This document shows positions 41,967 to 52,100 of a stretch of DNA of 64,000 bases, in pieces. Made by a program: the position numbers and the translations under genes. A model generated the notes under the pieces. It was not told where the DNA came from and did not search any database. It saw nothing but the letters and a program-made list of their open reading frames with translations. Source of the stretch: Nocardia shimofusensis NBRC 100134 (lineage in GTDB: Bacteria; Actinomycetota; Actinomycetes; Mycobacteriales; Mycobacteriaceae); contig NZ_BDBT01000019.1 in assembly GCF_001613125.1 (NCBI RefSeq), forward strand, positions 61,378 to 125,377, in the 5' to 3' direction. How positions within the stretch are numbered: the stretch's first letter is position 1; every line of letters begins with the position of its first letter.

Positions 41967-43762
41967 TTCTCGACAATGGGTTTCGCGACGATAGGCGCCT
42001 CACCGAGCGCCTCCTCGAGGTGTTCGACCGAGTCGAGGTAATCGGCCCGCTTGTGCTCCCTGTTCTGGCCTTGTCCGGCACCCTGGCCCGCCGCACCCGT
42101 CGCGCCCGGCGCGCCCGGCGTTCCCTGGCTTGCCGCCGTCACCCCGGTCCGGCCCGCGACGATGCCGGTTTCGGCAATCGAGGCGCGGGGGAACAGCTTG
42201 GATGTCGCGGCCAGGTCTTTGAGAGAGCCGCCGCCGAGTCCGCCGCCCGCGCCACCGCCGCCCGCGCCCTTACCGGCGCCACCACCGCCGCCCCCGGCCT
42301 TCTTCTGCAGTTCCTTCTGCAGGTCCGACAGCGAGCCGGGCACACCGGCCATCCCCGCGGGCGTCAGATTCTGCTGCGCGCCTTGCAGAGCCTGCTCTAC
42401 CGCCTGCTGCGCGCCCTGCAATCCCTGCTGCAATCCCTGCTGCAACGCTTGCTGAGCTTGCTGGGCGGCCTGTTGCGCCGCCTGCTGGGCGGCTTGCTGA
42501 GCCGCCCGCTGCTCGGCCGCTCGTTGTTCGGCGGCTTGCTGGGCGGCGAGCTCCTTCAGGCGTTGCTCCTGCTCTCGCGCCGCCCGATCCATCTGCTGCT
42601 GCAGGTCTTTCTGCTGCTGCAATTGCGCACCGGTCAGTCCGTTGGCGTTCGGCGGCTTGGCGCCGCCACCCGGTCCTCCTGCCGAGGGCCCTCCGCTGGT
42701 CGGCGTCGTGCGGGGGTCGGTCCGAGTGTTCACCGGGGGGATCGCCGGCGGCAGGAGCGGCACCGCCGAACTCGCCTGTGACACACCGGGCTTATACCAA
42801 GCGTTGTAGGCCGCGATCGCGCGCGGCAGCATCGAATCCCGCTGGTATTCGAGGGTCATGACATACGGCGATTCGGCGGGCAGCGAGCTCGCCAAACCCT
42901 TCATAGCGCCGGAGAACTGGATGAGGTTTTCGCCGAGCAGGGACATGCTCTCCGCGAGGTTTCCGAAATTGCCCGCGTAGGCGCGAATCGCGCCGTTGGC
43001 GGTCCTGGCGGCGTCGGAACTCCACATCCCGCCGTTGACCTTGGCGGTCACGAGATTGGCGAAGACGACCGAATCGGCCCGCAGTTGATCTGCCATCCAC
43101 TTCCACAGCCCGCCGAGGTCCGCGACCTTGCTGTGGTTCGAGCCGACGTTGGTACGCAAATTGTAGTACTGCACGGGGCTCAGCTCGGTGGCCGGCTCGG
43201 GCTCGACCGGCGAGGTGTCGCGACCTTCCTCGGCATCGGCCAGCGATTGCAGTCTCTTGGGCAGGTCGGGAGGTCCGGTTGCCACAAGCGGCATCGCATT
43301 CGCCCCGCCCGCCCAGGCAGGGGCCGGCGTCGCACCGTCGCGCGGCACCCCGGCGATCTGGCGCCGATCGTTGGCGGTGTTCTCCCGCTTGAGGCGGTCG
43401 AACGCGGCCTCGGTCGACTCCTCGTTCGCCTTGTATTTCTTGTCCGCCGTGATGAAGGTGTTGATCACCTCCCTGAGGATCGCTTTGTGATCTCGCAGTG
43501 TGCTCACCAGCGAGTCCCCCGCCTTGAAGAACTTGGAGCCGAGAGCGCTGCCGGAGGGCAGACCGCCGAACATGTCGGGTGTGTAGCCTCCGCCTCCGGC
43601 GACCAAGTACGCGTAACCATCGACCATCTCGACGGTGAGGAGCAGATCGGTGGCGGCGTTGGACAGTTCCGCGGCCACACCGTGGTCGACTTGCAGCGCC
43701 TTCCCGCCCGCCGCCTGGTCGGCGATTCCCTTCCACGGCCCCGTCTCGGGTGGTTGGCCCAT
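41963..43762 (-). CDS. Q/A-rich putative ESX substrate
   Basis: A 599-residue protein I cannot place in a named family. Residues 1-330 are helical and mixed (KALQVDHGVAAELSNAATDL, then YAGNFGNLAESMSLLGENLI); next a proline-rich linker; then a glutamine/alanine coiled coil at 42360-42620 with repeated AAQQ units; then a Gly-rich stretch. It ends with RADYLDSVEHLEEALGEAP, a tail resembling one found on other actinobacterial ESX-locus proteins. AGGAG precedes the ATG. Overlap with EspG-b suggests an EspG-escorted, secreted protein (inference). Confidence 0.6.
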   Translation of the reverse strand: MGQPPETGPWKGIADQAAGGKALQVDHGVAAELSNAATDLLLTVEMVDGYAYLVAGGGGYTPDMFGGLPSGSALGSKFFKAGDSLVSTLRDHKAILREVINTFITADKKYKANEESTEAAFDRLKRENTANDRRQIAGVPRDGATPAPAWAGGANAMPLVATGPPDLPKRLQSLADAEEGRDTSPVEPEPATELSPVQYYNLRTNVGSNHSKVADLGGLWKWMADQLRADSVVFANLVTAKVNGGMWSSDAARTANGAIRAYAGNFGNLAESMSLLGENLIQFSGAMKGLASSLPAESPYVMTLEYQRDSMLPRAIAAYNAWYKPGVSQASSAVPLLPPAIPPVNTRTDPRTTPTSGGPSAGGPGGGAKPPNANGLTGAQLQQQKDLQQQMDRAAREQEQRLKELAAQQAAEQRAAEQRAAQQAAQQAAQQAAQQAQQALQQGLQQGLQGAQQAVEQALQGAQQNLTPAGMAGVPGSLSDLQKELQKKAGGGGGGAGKGAGGGGAGGGLGGGSLKDLAATSKLFPRASIAETGIVAGRTGVTAASQGTPGAPGATGAAGQGAGQGQNREHKRADYLDSVEHLEEALGEAPIVAKPIVEK

Positions 43763-43950
43763 CCGTCAACTCCTGCCTCGATCAGCGCGGCCATCGTGCC
43801 ACTTGTTTTCCCGAGCCCCTGGTGATCCTTGCCTGCGACCGGCAGGTCACTCCCGCCGATCATCCCACGGATCGCGTGAGCGGTCAGTAGCCGAATCGTG
43901 AATCATGCTCTGCCAGGACACTTTGCGCATATCACGGGGAGGCTGCGAAA

Positions 43951-45576
43951 TCACGTCCCCACCGCTCCGTGCCGCTGCTGGAAGCGGCGCTCGAATTCGG
44001 TGACGAACACCGAGGGCGCCACCGACGACGAGGACTGTTCCAGCACACCGTCGTCGGCGATGTAGAAGATCGCGCGGCCCACCGCCATCTCGCCGGGGCG
44101 GGTCGGCGCGTAGACCATCCAGCCGACGCTGATCCGGTCGGCGCGCAGTTCGTCGACCGGGTAGCCCGCCGCGTCCATGCCACGATCGATGACGAAACGG
44201 CGCACCTTCGCGACAGCGTCCTCCTGTGGCATCGGCTCGGGCACGGTGACCGCGACGCCCGCCATCGTCAGCTGATAGAAGGCGCTGTCCACATCGAAAT
44301 CACCGTTGTCGCCGAAAGCGGCGACGAGGGTTTCCCTGGTGACCACCCCGATCTCGGCGGCCGAGACGAGCGTGTCCACCGCCGCGCGCTGCTGCTCGGA
44401 GGGATCGGCGGCGAGCAGTCCGCAGACGACCTCGGTCACCGTGTCGGTGGTCCAGATGCCGGGTACCGCGTCGGCGAGCGCCTCGGCGCCCGGGGATTCC
44501 CCGCGATGCCAGCTGCCCCCTTCCCACCAGTAGCAGAACGACAGCAGGCCGTTGCCCGCGCGCGGGTTCAGCACGGGGTTGGCGACCCATTCCGGCGCGC
44601 CCGCGTACACCCTGGGCGTGTCCGCGCCCCGGTTGTAGGCGCCGTCGAGTTCGGGTGCGTTCCAGACGCCGCCCGACAGGACGGCGCGCCCGCCCGGCAG
44701 CATGTACAGCGTCGCGCCGCTGCGCCGCGCGCCCTCGAAGAAGCCCAGCGCCGGCAGAATCCGTGGGCCCCACTGCGATCCGGCGGCGACGAACGCCGCC
44801 GCCATCACCGCCCAGCGGCCCCACATCACCGGGAGCGCCGGAAAGTCGGTGTCGCTGCGCACCGCTCGCACACCCTGCGCCCGGTCGGCACGGGCCTGCA
44901 CGGCCGCGAGCTGCGCCGGGCGCGACTGACGGCCGCCGTGCCGGATGTAGGCGGCCAGCCAGACCGGCAGCGTCGCCCGCGGATAGGTCTCGAGATCGGC
45001 GGCGTAAACCTCCGGCGGGAACAGCTGGTCGTCCGGGAACGGTTCGTCGCCGTAGTCGAAATCGACCTCGATCGCGCCGTTGTTGCGCAGGATCAGCAGC
45101 ATCCGCCACCACGGGCCGTCGCCGAGTTCGGCGGACAGGTGCCGGTGGTCGCGGACCCAGGCCAGCACTTCCTGGCTCGGCTGCACCCGCAGGGCGCGGT
45201 CCTCCTCGTCCGAGAAGAACACCTGCACCATCTCGGTGCTGGTGGTCAGCGTGAACATCGCGTCCAGCCGCGCCCAGCCCTTCGGGCCCTGCGCCGCGAG
45301 GCCGCGCGCGATGCGGTGGCACAGCTGTTTCGCACGCTCGGCCAGCTCCCCCGGGTCCTCGGACAGGGTGAACCCGATATCGGGGTCGTCGTCGGCGTCC
45401 TGCGTGTCGGCGGGGTCGCCGGAATCGGCGTGAGCGGCGGTGGCGGTCTCGATGGCGTCGGGCCGAGTGTCGGGAACGTCCGGCAGACCGGCCGGGTGCG
45501 ACGCGGCGGCCGCCGGGTCCGGCCGGTCGTCCCGCGGCGCGGTGTCGTCGGGGTTCCGATCGTCAGGGGTGGTCAC
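43951..45576 (-). CDS. DUF600/YezG-like protein (immunity candidate)
   Basis: A 541-residue protein from GTG 45576, which has GGAGAGG upstream. Residues about 10-70 are acidic and low-complexity. The next ~130 residues match the YezG/DUF600 pattern: WARLDAMFTLTTSTEMVQVFF, WWRMLLILRNNGAIEVDFDY, then DDQLFPPEVYAADLETYPRA and PVWLAAYI. YezG-type proteins are known immunity partners of WXG/LXG toxins in Firmicutes. The C-terminal ~340 residues (ALPVMWGRWAVMAAAFVAAG, then LLSFCYWWEGGSWHRG) I do not recognise. It lies 190 bp downstream of the giant effector-like gene, so an immunity role is plausible but unproven. Confidence 0.55.
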   Translation of the reverse strand: MTTPDDRNPDDTAPRDDRPDPAAAASHPAGLPDVPDTRPDAIETATAAHADSGDPADTQDADDDPDIGFTLSEDPGELAERAKQLCHRIARGLAAQGPKGWARLDAMFTLTTSTEMVQVFFSDEEDRALRVQPSQEVLAWVRDHRHLSAELGDGPWWRMLLILRNNGAIEVDFDYGDEPFPDDQLFPPEVYAADLETYPRATLPVWLAAYIRHGGRQSRPAQLAAVQARADRAQGVRAVRSDTDFPALPVMWGRWAVMAAAFVAAGSQWGPRILPALGFFEGARRSGATLYMLPGGRAVLSGGVWNAPELDGAYNRGADTPRVYAGAPEWVANPVLNPRAGNGLLSFCYWWEGGSWHRGESPGAEALADAVPGIWTTDTVTEVVCGLLAADPSEQQRAAVDTLVSAAEIGVVTRETLVAAFGDNGDFDVDSAFYQLTMAGVAVTVPEPMPQEDAVAKVRRFVIDRGMDAAGYPVDELRADRISVGWMVYAPTRPGEMAVGRAIFYIADDGVLEQSSSSVAPSVFVTEFERRFQQRHGAVGT

Positions 45577-45766
45577 GTCGCAGCCCTCTCCTCGTCTTCG
45601 TGCCGCACCGCCGCTGCGCGCGGAAGGCATTGTGCCGCCGAGTCATACCGGCTACCCCGAGGCATCTCTGCACTCCGAGGCAAGGTGCGTTCCGGGGCCG
45701 CGGCCGTGCTCGCGCCCCATCCTGGCACAGCGGCCGCGATCGGATCGCACGGTCGGCTCGCCCGCA

Positions 45767-46150
45767 TCAGGCGAACACCCGCGCGCGGCGGCCGGGATCG
45801 GCGCAGACATCCCGGAGGAACAGGCCGATGTCCAGTTCGGCGGGCAACGTGCGGTAGGTCAAGCTGCACAGCACGGTAGGCCCGGCGCTGATGGTGAGGG
45901 TGGTCAGGCGTTGCGGACCCACCAGCCGATCGACCGTCACCGGCTCGTCCAGCTCGATCAGTTGCCCGCCGATCCGCACCGCGAGCCGGGAATCGTGCCG
46001 GAAGAACACGACCGGCACACCGGCCAGATCGCCGTACACACCCGACTCGACGCCGGAACGGATCGAGGTCGCCTGCAGCGCACCGGTCGCCGGGTCGAAC
46101 TCGGCCGACACACCGAATCCGGAGTGCGGACGAACCAACAGGGTGGTCGG
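45767..46150 (-). other. C-terminal domain of giant protein
   Basis: About 125 residues after the Pro/Gly-rich tract, strand-rich and orderly: LLVRPHSGFGVSAEFDPATG, GVYGDLAGVPVVFFRHDSRL, IGGQLIELDEPVTVDRLVGP and a terminal LFLRDVCADPGRRARVFA. It holds two Cys but no toxin catalytic motif, so the terminus may be structural or targeting rather than a warhead. I cannot name it. Confidence 0.6.
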
Positions 46151-49100
46151 TGCGCTCTCCTCGGAGGGCCGATGCCCGTTCCCGTTCGCCCGGCGCCCGC
46201 CCGCCCGGGTCGGCGGTGCCCCGCCGGCACCCGGCATGCCCGGAACACCCGGCGGCATCATCGACGTCGAACTCGACGGCGGCACGGACGGATTCGGTTC
46301 GCCGGGCGGAGGCAGCCGATCGGCGTGGCGGCCACCCGATGGCGGCGAATCCGGAGCCGGCGTCCACCCGCCCGGCGGAACACCCGGCGGCAAGGAGCCC
46401 AGCGGCCGCCCACCGGGCGACCCGGTTCCGTAGCCCCCGCCATTCGGCGTGCCGGGGCTCGGCGCGCCGTTCGGCGGTTGCGGCGTTCCCGGCGGCAGCC
46501 ACGAATCCGGCGGTGACCACGAACCGGGCGGATATGCACCCGCGGGCGGCACGGGTGCTCCCGGTGCCCGACCACCGGGCGGCACCTGACCTGGCCGGCC
46601 ACCCGGCGGCCAGGTGCCCGGCGCCCCGGGCGGCCATGCCCCCGGCGGCACCGGCCCGGGCCGGCCGCCCGGGGGCCAGGCGCTGCCGGGCGGGTACTGG
46701 TGCCCCGGCGGTGGGGAGCCCTCGGGCGGGCACGTTCCCGGCGGTAACTGCTGACCAGGAGGCTCGGTGCCCTCCGGCGGGCACGAGGGAGCCGGCGGCG
46801 GCGTCGATCCCCCCGGCGGGGGAGGCTGTTGCGGCGGGCAGTCCGAACCGCCCGGCGGAGTATCGGGCGGCGTGTCCGGCGGCCCGGGCTCCGTCGACCG
46901 CTCCGGCATCGGCCAGGGCGCCGCTTCCAGAGGCGGAACGACCTTCGTCGCGGGCAACTCGAAGTCGTAGTCCTTGGGCGGATGCGGGATATGCGACCGC
47001 AACGACGATCCGGGCAATGTGGGCGGCCTCGGCGCGTCGGAATCGTCACCGGCGCGGGGCGGCTCGTGCCCGTCGTCGTCACCGTGACGCGACCGTGCCC
47101 GCGCCCGCCCGTTCCTCGATTCCCCCTCGTTGCTCGATGTCGCCTCGTTGCTCGATGTCGCCTCGTTGCTCGATGTCGCCTCGTTGCTCGATGTCGCCTC
47201 GTTGCTCGATGTCGCCTCGCCGGGCTCGCCATCCGGGTGCCGGTGAGCGCCCTGCTCGGGCTCCGGTTCGGCACCGGCCCGGGGCTGCGACCGCTGCCCG
47301 CGCGAATCAACGGGTTCGCCGGCTTCCTGGCGGCTGCTCTCGGGCGGTTCAGCCTCGCCATCGGCCCGACGACGCGGGACGGACGCCTTCGCCTCGTCGG
47401 CGCCGCCCGCACGCGGCACCGTCCCGTCGGCCGACTCCGGTTCCTCCCGCGAGTCACGCCGTGCTGGGGTGCCCGGCGGGTCAGCGGAATCGTCGCCGTC
47501 ACGGCCTGGTTCGAGCGGCTCGGATCGAAGTGCCGGCCGCTCACCGGCTTCGGCATCCCCACTTGGTGGCGCGGGTTGCGTCACCCGGCCGTCGGCCGCC
47601 CGCGGCGTGCGAGTGTCCGGCGAGTCGGCGTCGCGGGATGCCCGGTCGTCGGCCCCGGCCCGGCTCGGTTCCTCGGGGCGCGCACGCGAACCTGTCTCGC
47701 CCACCCGGCCTTCCGGCGTTCCCGACTCCGGGAGGCTGTCCGTGTCGGGCCGGGCGGCCGGAGCCTGATGTTCGGCGGGGTCTTCCGGCGGCCACACGCG
47801 GCGGTCCGGCGGAACCGGTCGATCGCCCGCCGTCTGCTCCGGCGGCCAGACCCGGCGGTCCCGCGGCGGTCTCCGGTCCCCGGCGGTTTCCGGTTGCGCC
47901 GCTTCGCCGGTCGGCGGGGTCGCCGACGCGGGTGGCGCCGCGGGCGGTTGCGAGGGCGGGGGCAGGACGGGGCGCCCGCCGGTCGCCCCGTCCTCGGGAC
48001 CGTGATCGGGACCGTCGGGGCCGGGGAGGTCGTTCCCCGGCCGACGCGGCGGCGTCCATCCTGGGTCGACGGGCAGCGGCGCGGGCGCGTAGGGGATTCC
48101 GGCGCGCCAGCCGGTGAGCGGCGGACGGTCGGCGTCCCAGTGGTGGCCGAGGCCGATGGCGTGGGTGTTCGCGTTCCGCCAGCCGGCGTTGGGATGCCTG
48201 CGCAGGTAATCGGATTCGGCGAGGGCGTCGCGCAGGAGCACGAAGTCCTGCCGCAGCGGCTCGCCCGCCATGAGCCGGTTCCACGCCTCGGCGACGTCGG
48301 CGAGGCGGTCCATCGGCCTGCGCACATACCCGCCGTGCGGGTCGGTGTGGTCGCGCACCCGATGCTCGTCGCGCATCAGGTGATCCTTGATCTGCTGGAT
48401 CTGCTCGCGGGTGAAGACCGGCACGTCGTCGCGCATGTACTCGGCGAGCAGGCGGGCGAGGCCGTCCTCGATCGACTCGCCCGGCCGCAGCGCGGTCGCG
48501 AATCCGCCGGCCTGGTCGGGGTTCAACAGCAGTTCCCGGATGTCGGCCACGGTGTCGCGCACCGCCTCCGGATCGTCGGTGGCGAACCGGTCCGCCAACC
48601 CGTCGGCGACCCTGTCGATGTCGGCCCCCACCCGGGCGAGCTGGGCATCCACGTCGCCGGCCGGATCGATGCCGCGATGCCGGTCGACCAACTGCGCCCG
48701 CACGGCCTCGACCATGTCGCGGGCCGCGGCCTCCTGCTGCGCTCGACGATGCGCGTCGAGCCCCTCGAGGACAGCATCGACGTCGGAATCGTCGGCCAGG
48801 AAACGCTCGTACTCCGCATCGGCCCAGTCCTGCACCCGTTGCCACTCGGCGATCTCGCGCTCCCACTCCTCCCCCAGCCCCAGCGGGATGTCCACCCGTT
48901 CGGCGGGCGGGGCATGGTCGGCCGGGTCCCAGCTGCGGAACATCGGCTGCACATTGCGTTCCGGCGGCGCGAACCACTGGTAGTCGCGGAACACGGTGCC
49001 GAACGGCGGCAGGTGCCGCAACCACGGCCTGGCCTGCACCCAGCGACCGATCTCCGGGTGCCGCTGGATCCACGCTTTCACCGCCGGATGCTTCGGCACC

Positions 49101-52100
49101 TGCGCGGCCATCAGGATCAGGCGCACCACGTTGTAGGAGTCCGCGCCCCAGTGCTGGCCGAACACCGTCACGCCGTCCGGAACGCCGGAGGTGTTGTACT
49201 GCGTGGGCGCCTGCGGCGCGTTGACCGGCAGCAGGCTCTCCGGCAACTGCCCGGGCGGCACGTCGTCGGTCGGCAGCGTCATGTCGTTGACGACGTCCTC
49301 CATCGCCCAGCCGCTGACGCCGTCCGGCGGATCCTTCGGCGTGAACTTCTTCGGCAGCTCGCCGCTGTCGCGACCGGTGGTCCAATCCGGGCGAGTCGGG
49401 TCGACGGGATGCCAGACGCCCTCGGCGTCGCGCCAGCGCGTCATGTCCAGGCGGCGCCCGCCGAAGCCGCCCGTGGACATCCGTTCCACCTGCGGCGGGG
49501 GCATCGGTTCGCTGCGCACGACGCCCTGCCGGTCGGCGAGCAGACGCCGGTACTCGACGGTGGTCTCCGGCCGGACGATCGCCTGCGCGACCGACGCGTC
49601 GGTGTGCACCGCCTCGTCGAACGCCCGATCATGGTCCGCGCGCGGCGCGTCCGGGTCCGGCCGCGGACCGAACACGACGATGCGGGGACGCTCCCCCTCG
49701 ATGATGCCGACCCGCTCGGTGACCATCCGTCCGCCCTCGGCCTCGATCTGCGTGCGCCACGCGCCGGCCAGACCCGCCATCTCGTCCTGCAGGCGGCCGA
49801 TCCGGTTGTGCGCCGCGGCCACGTCGGAGGCCGCGTCGGCCAGTGCGTCGACGGCCCGCAGCCGCGCCGGCAGCTCGTCCACCGGCAGTGCGCCGGAACG
49901 CAAGTCGTCGGCGACCCGGTCCCCGAGATCGTCGAGGGTGCGGTCGAGGTCGCGGGTGAGCGCCGTCTCGTCGGGGACACCGGACTCGTCGACCACCCCC
50001 AAGCGCACCGCGAGATCGTCGCGCATCGTCCGGCGCGGTTTGATATTGCGCAGTTCGGCCGCCCGCTCGCGCGCCAGCTCGTCGAGCCGCTCGGCGACCT
50101 CGGCCGTCGGCGGGCGATGCGCGGCGATGCCCGCGTTCTCCAGTTCGGCGAGAAGCTGTTCCCGCTGCCGCACCTTGTCGGCGAGCTCGTCGAACTCGCC
50201 GGTCGTCGTGATGAGCTTCTCCAGGTCCGCCAGGCGCCTGCGCACATCGTCGTCGTCGGCCAGTCTGCGTTCCTGGCGGCCGGCCTCGTCGAGAGCGGCC
50301 GGCAGGTCGACCAGGTCGGTGCCGGCTTCGGCGTAGAAGGCGCGGATGGCGTCGTCGCGGCTCTCGGCGTCCCGGTCGGTCCACGGCGGGTCGTCGGCGC
50401 CCAGCAGTTCCGTCGCGCGCTCGTCGGCCTTGCGGCGGACGAATTCGCGCTCGCGCACCAGTTCCTTGTGCTCGGCAAGCAGACGGTCGTATTCCTCGAG
50501 CAGACCGACGCGGGCGGCGAGGTCGGCCACATCGGCGTTCGCCTCGAGGTAGCTCGGCAGCAGGTCCACCAGCTCCGCGAACGCGTCGGCTTGGTCGCCG
50601 GCGAGTCGCCATTCCGCCATCTCGCGGACAGTGGCCTGGATCCTGTGCAGATCCAGCGCGTCCGGCTCCCTGATCCGCAGCCGCTCCCCGAGGGCGCGAA
50701 TCCGCTCCGTCAGCGCATCACGCCGGGCCACGGCCTCGGCGTGCGCGCGCAGCGCGTCCTCGCGCGCGGAATCGCGGGAGTGCTCCTGCTCGGACGAGTC
50801 GTCGACATCGTCCGGACTCTCCGGCGGGGCGTCGTCGCCGGCATCGCGGCGCTCATCGGTGGGACGAGGCTCCTCGCCCGCTGAACGCCGCTCGGCGGGC
50901 CCGGACTCCACGCTGTCGCGAGTTCCGCCGACAGGACGGGGCTCCTCGGCGGAATCGTCCGTGCGCGGCCGGTCGGTGTCGGGCGGCGGCGAGAGCGCCT
51001 CGGGTGTGGGGGCAGTCGGCTCGCCGGAGTCGGCGCGCACGGCCGGGACGTCGGCGGGGCCCGGCTCAACGAGCGCAGGCTCGGCGAGGCCAGGCTCGGC
51101 GAGGCCGGGGACAGCACTTGTGGGCGGATCCACCAAGTGGGCGGTGATGGTGCCGTTCTCGTCGATGGTGAGGCGGAGTTCGCGGATCTGCGCTCCCGGC
51201 TGACGCAGCAGCTCTGCCAGCGCGGGTTCGGCGGCGAGGGCTTCGGTCACGGCGCGGCCGGTGTCGGCGCCGCCCCATCCCGCGACCAGGTACCGGGGAG
51301 GTTCACCGGCGAGCACGCCCACCCGGGGACCGATGAGCTGAGCTCCGGCTTCGAGCAGCGCGTGGCGCGCGTTCGCGAGCAGCAGAGCGTCTTCGAGCTG
51401 AGCCATCCGCTCCGCCGCATCGGCCGCGGCGCGCTCGTCCCCGGCGGCGCGGGCGGCGTCCCGCTCCCGTGCCGCGGCCTCGATATCGGCCGCGATGCGG
51501 TTCATGACGGCTTCGCGGAACTGCGACTCCGGGTTCGCCGGGCGGTCGGGCCTGGACGCCGCACCGGGCGGTTCCGGCGCCTCGGCCGTCGCGATGTCGC
51601 CGGTGTTGCCCGGCTGCTCCGGCAGTCCCGGGTCGCCCGGGTCGCCCGCGGCGGACGGTGCGGCCGGCGGCTTCGACGGCGGACCGGACGGCGGTGCGGC
51701 GGAAGCTGATCCATCGTCGGGATCATCGTTCGCCGTGGGCTCATCCGGCCGGGTCCGCTCAGCCTCCGTCACATCCGGCCGCGTCTGCTCGACCCGGGTC
51801 ACATCCGCACGGGTGCGCGGGCTGTCGGAGAGCGTCGCATCCGTATCCGGCCGAGTTCGGTCGAGGTCGGCACGAGTCGCCGTGCCGTCCGGGAGCGGCT
51901 GGGTGTCCGCATCCGTGCCGCTGTTCGGACGCGTGGTGCCCGCGGGTTCGCCGGCCGGCAGGTGCTGAGAGCGATCCTGGGGCGGTAGCGCGGGTGTCGG
52001 TGGAGCTTGGGGGCCGACGGGTCGCGGGGCGTAGGGGATGCCCGCGCGCCAGTCGGTGAGCGGGGGACGGGCGGCGTTCCAGTCGTAACCGAGTCTGATG

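Noticed and set aside
46150..46980. Collagen-like or cell-wall anchor reading of the PPG-rich tract in the giant protein
   Set aside because: The Gly spacing is irregular rather than strict Gly-x-y, and no LPxTG or membrane segment follows; it is better described as a Pro/Gly-rich linker.
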